A DNA stretch of 64,000 bases from Yponomeuta sedellus. Lineage: Eukaryota; Arthropoda; Insecta; Lepidoptera; Yponomeutidae. Numbering within the stretch: the stretch's first letter is position 1; the number at the start of each line of letters is the position of its first letter. The notes beneath the pieces are model-generated. The model did not search any database and had not been told where the DNA came from. It worked only from the letters and a program-made list of their open reading frames with translations. Location of the stretch: positions 24,314,181 to 24,378,180 of the forward strand of contig OW203721.1 of the NCBI GenBank assembly GCA_934045075.1. Reading direction: 5' to 3'. Shown here in pieces: positions 61,692-64,000 of the stretch. Position numbers and translations under genes: made by a program.

Positions 61692-61822
61692 ATCCCAACA
61701 CGCATGCCCAGCGTGGGGAGTATGGGCATTACTCCCCTATGATTGCACAACCTTGCGCTATGGCGCTCATTAGGAGAGGGCTATGTTTAGCAGTGGACTA
61801 ATATAGCCTGAATAAAAAGAAG
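61692..61822 (+). mobile_element. LINE-like 3' end (GCCCAGCGTGGGGA...ATATAGCC)
   Basis: ATGCCCAGCGTGGGGAGTAT, GGCATTACTCCCCTATGATT, GCTATGGCGCTCATTAGGAG, AGGGCTATGTTTAGCAGTGG, ACTAATATAGCC and a GAATAAAAAGAAGAA tail. The longest of the plus-strand copies of this family. Confidence 0.75.
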
Positions 61823-63812
61823 AATGGCGAAGGGGTCACACATTGAGACTTGTTGAAATATACGTATCAAAAATATTTGTAAAAAATATTTACTCGTTAA
61901 GCAAAAGGACCTGCAGTAAAGTTGTTCCTTACCTTTTATTGGCTTTTTATTGTTATCCTTAATAGGGTAACTTAGTCGGTTTGCCGGCCACCTTCAGTTT
62001 TCGGCCATCACGCAGTTTTTACGAAATAATAAGAAAATGAAATACGCCCGTGTAAAAAATCTATTGTTACCGCATAGATTCTAATGATGTCTTTGCCTAC
62101 ATAATTAAGTATCTTAGTAGAGCTTCATTTGTTTCGTCAGTTTTCCCTCGCGTTTCCAGCAATGTGAGTGTGTGTCAAAAGCAGAGAAAAAAGTAGTGCG
62201 CGCCAATTATTTGCATGGTAAGTTACGACATTGTGTATTGATTTATCCACCAAAATATTACTATAATGCACAGTTAATATGTTAAACTGATGTTATTTTG
62301 ATGAAAATGTCTATAATACTTAGTACTTTTAGTAAATATTAGGTGGACGGATAACTAACTTCAATTTTGACGAGCCAGTTGATTCTCGGCCGCCTGGCCG
62401 AAATCTGACACCGATCCTACGATTATAAATTCATTACTTTACCATTGAATAATCACTATTTCCAAATCATATTGTTAAGATATAATTTAAAAAGTATCCT
62501 GATTTATGCAGTTAGATTTCGGCCGCATGTTTACTAATTGCATTCGTGCTTAAAAAACATTTTAATTGTTTTGTATAACGGTGGCCGAGAGAGGGACTTC
62601 GTAAATCCACTTTTCGGCCTAAGTGTAATAAAATGACCGAGAACTAAGGATATTTAGGTTATTTTTCGGTCATTTATAAAAGCGGTGATAAATACTAGTA
62701 AATCTATTTATTTCAATAAATTTCTCTTATATTAACTAAGATCCTTATCTAAGAGAACTCTTTCATCCTTGATTTGTTCGAAAGAGTTTAATTGTATATT
62801 GACATTGGCGGCCGAAAGTTAACTCCTTCAAATTAGGTTGTCGGCCATTTTATGCAAGGTGGCCGAAACCCGGGTTGACCAATTTTGTTTATCGGCCATG
62901 ATTTATTGAGAGGCCGGAAATTGGTTAATGTTTTAGTTTTAAGTAAACAATATTAAAAGCTCTTTGATTTTTTTTACTCATTTTATTGTTATTTAAAAAC
63001 GATACACCACCATAAAAATAAGAGTTATTAGAAAAAACAAAAATTGGCCGTAAACTAACAAAACAAGTAAACTGAAATAGGTGGCCGGGAAAGGGCAAAA
63101 TCCACACCTCACGATAATTTAATTTTTTATAATTAAACGATAATGTTTTCTTAGATGAAGGTTTGAAAAATGGAAATTGCAATAGTTTTATGATTCAAAA
63201 GTATTTTATTTGTCCATTTTTGTTTACTCTGTCATTGAAAAAAATCGCTCTGAATATGAAAATGTCCCTAAATGGCCGAAAACCGGCTAAACTACTAACC
63301 ATTTGTTTCTACGCATATAATATTAAGTTCTCCTTGGTTGTGTTAAATCTCACTTGCGTACTGAGTTTGAGTTGAGTGAGCCGAATGTGATACTGATTAA
63401 AATAAATAAACAAGTAATTGCCTACTCTGTGTCATGTCGATATAAGTAGAGCAGTATACTTATTACCAACTAAGCAAAAAGACTCACAGATAAATTATTG
63501 TTCCGTATCCTGTGTTCATCTCGAATTTTAATGTCCGAAACTCGAAATAATGTTTTATGTGTTTAGTATATAAGTGTAAGGCATCCGCTGAAAATCAACG
63601 CCGTGGCTCTACCATGGCATAAAGCTGAGACGAGACCTTTTTGGTACATACCTATACGTGTTAAGTTTTATGTGAAGTTTGTCTTACTGTAATTTTATGT
63701 GCCAAATAAAGATTATTCTATTCTAAAAAGAAATTATAGTATTGAGTGTGGTTTCTATGAAAAGGTTAGAATAGAGGAGACGTTTACGAGTAGAGAGAGA
63801 CATTTGAGAGAG
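61823..63812. other. AT-rich region sprinkled with GGCCGAAA-like motifs (61970-63300)
   Basis: At least ten occurrences of GGCCGAAA, TTTCGGCC, GGCCGAGA or close variants are scattered between about 61985 and 63290 in both orientations (for example near 62000, 62390, 62520, 62585, 62615, 62810, 62865, 62895, 63050 and 63275). No coding frame of note. No repeat unit length is evident. Confidence 0.5.
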
Positions 63813-63814
63813 TT

Positions 63815-64000
63815 TTTAGCAGAGGGGTAGAACGTTGGCTTCTTATTCGAGAGGCCGAGTGTTCGAACGCCGGCATGTACCAATGACTTTGTTGACTAAG
63901 CTACGTATATTTGTGAATTTATAGTAATAATACCACTCGCTAACGGTGAAAGAAAACTTCGGAAGGAAAACTGAGTGTTGAGATGTTCACATACTTCCAT
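63815..64000 (+). mobile_element. tRNA-derived SINE family 2, running off the window
   Basis: TAGCAGAGGGGTAGAACGTT, GAGTGTTCGAACGCCGGCAT, GTACCAATGACTTTGTTGAC, TACCACTCGCTAACGGTGAA, then CTGAGTGTTGAGATGTTCAC. The 3' body lies beyond the window end. Confidence 0.75.

Overview
The window looks like insect, most probably lepidopteran, nuclear DNA. It is AT-rich, has one intron-split host gene, and is densely packed with tRNA-derived SINEs, foldback MITEs, 5'-truncated RTE-type LINE tails and minisatellites. The lepidopteran assignment is an inference from the style of the repeats and of the receptor kinase; no marker gene fixes the species. No rRNA gene, functional tRNA gene, CRISPR array or prokaryotic operon was seen.

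Host gene. Six exons on the minus strand (36837 down to 28798) encode the last 270 residues of a receptor tyrosine kinase of the discoidin domain receptor (DDR) type. They run from the beta-3 lysine to a stop codon. All introns are GT-AG, codon phases agree across every junction, and the kinase motifs appear in order: VVVKTLW, HRDLAAR, VADYA at the DFG position, RWMAWES, ASDVWSFGVTVWE, and the CW...RP...LHRFL end. The glycine loop, transmembrane segment and discoidin domains were not found. They must lie at higher coordinates, in exons I could not recognise or beyond the window.

The gene's introns carry the most unusual features. (1) A minisatellite at 32545-33143 is built from the exon 2/intron junction, so 5' splice-site sequences are repeated in tandem. 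(2) A roughly 250 bp (ATT)n tract grows from a SINE tail and stops about 8 bp from a 5' splice site. (3) A long, still open LINE ORF carries a reverse transcriptase plus a C-terminal CCHC/restriction-like-endonuclease-type domain. It is nested in another repeat whose uninterrupted copy lies at 20041-20316.

The rest, left to right. 1-8 kb: TIR MITEs, a multi-arm hairpin insert, tRNA-SINEs (one inserted into another) and foldback MITEs. 8-16 kb: TIR elements, a decayed RTE-type reverse transcriptase, and copies of a SINE whose head resembles 5S rRNA. 16-28 kb: mostly unannotatable AT-rich DNA with scattered MITEs and a large inverted repeat around 23 kb. 28-37 kb: the DDR-like gene. 37-53 kb: sparse, decayed repeats and a long-TIR transposon. 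53-57 kb: a deep stack of nested insertions with an RTE LINE 3' half. 57-64 kb: SINEs, a 1.2 kb minisatellite with about 180 bp higher-order periodicity, and a region sprinkled with GGCCGAAA-like motifs. Most of the window is therefore a graveyard of mobile elements around one host gene.
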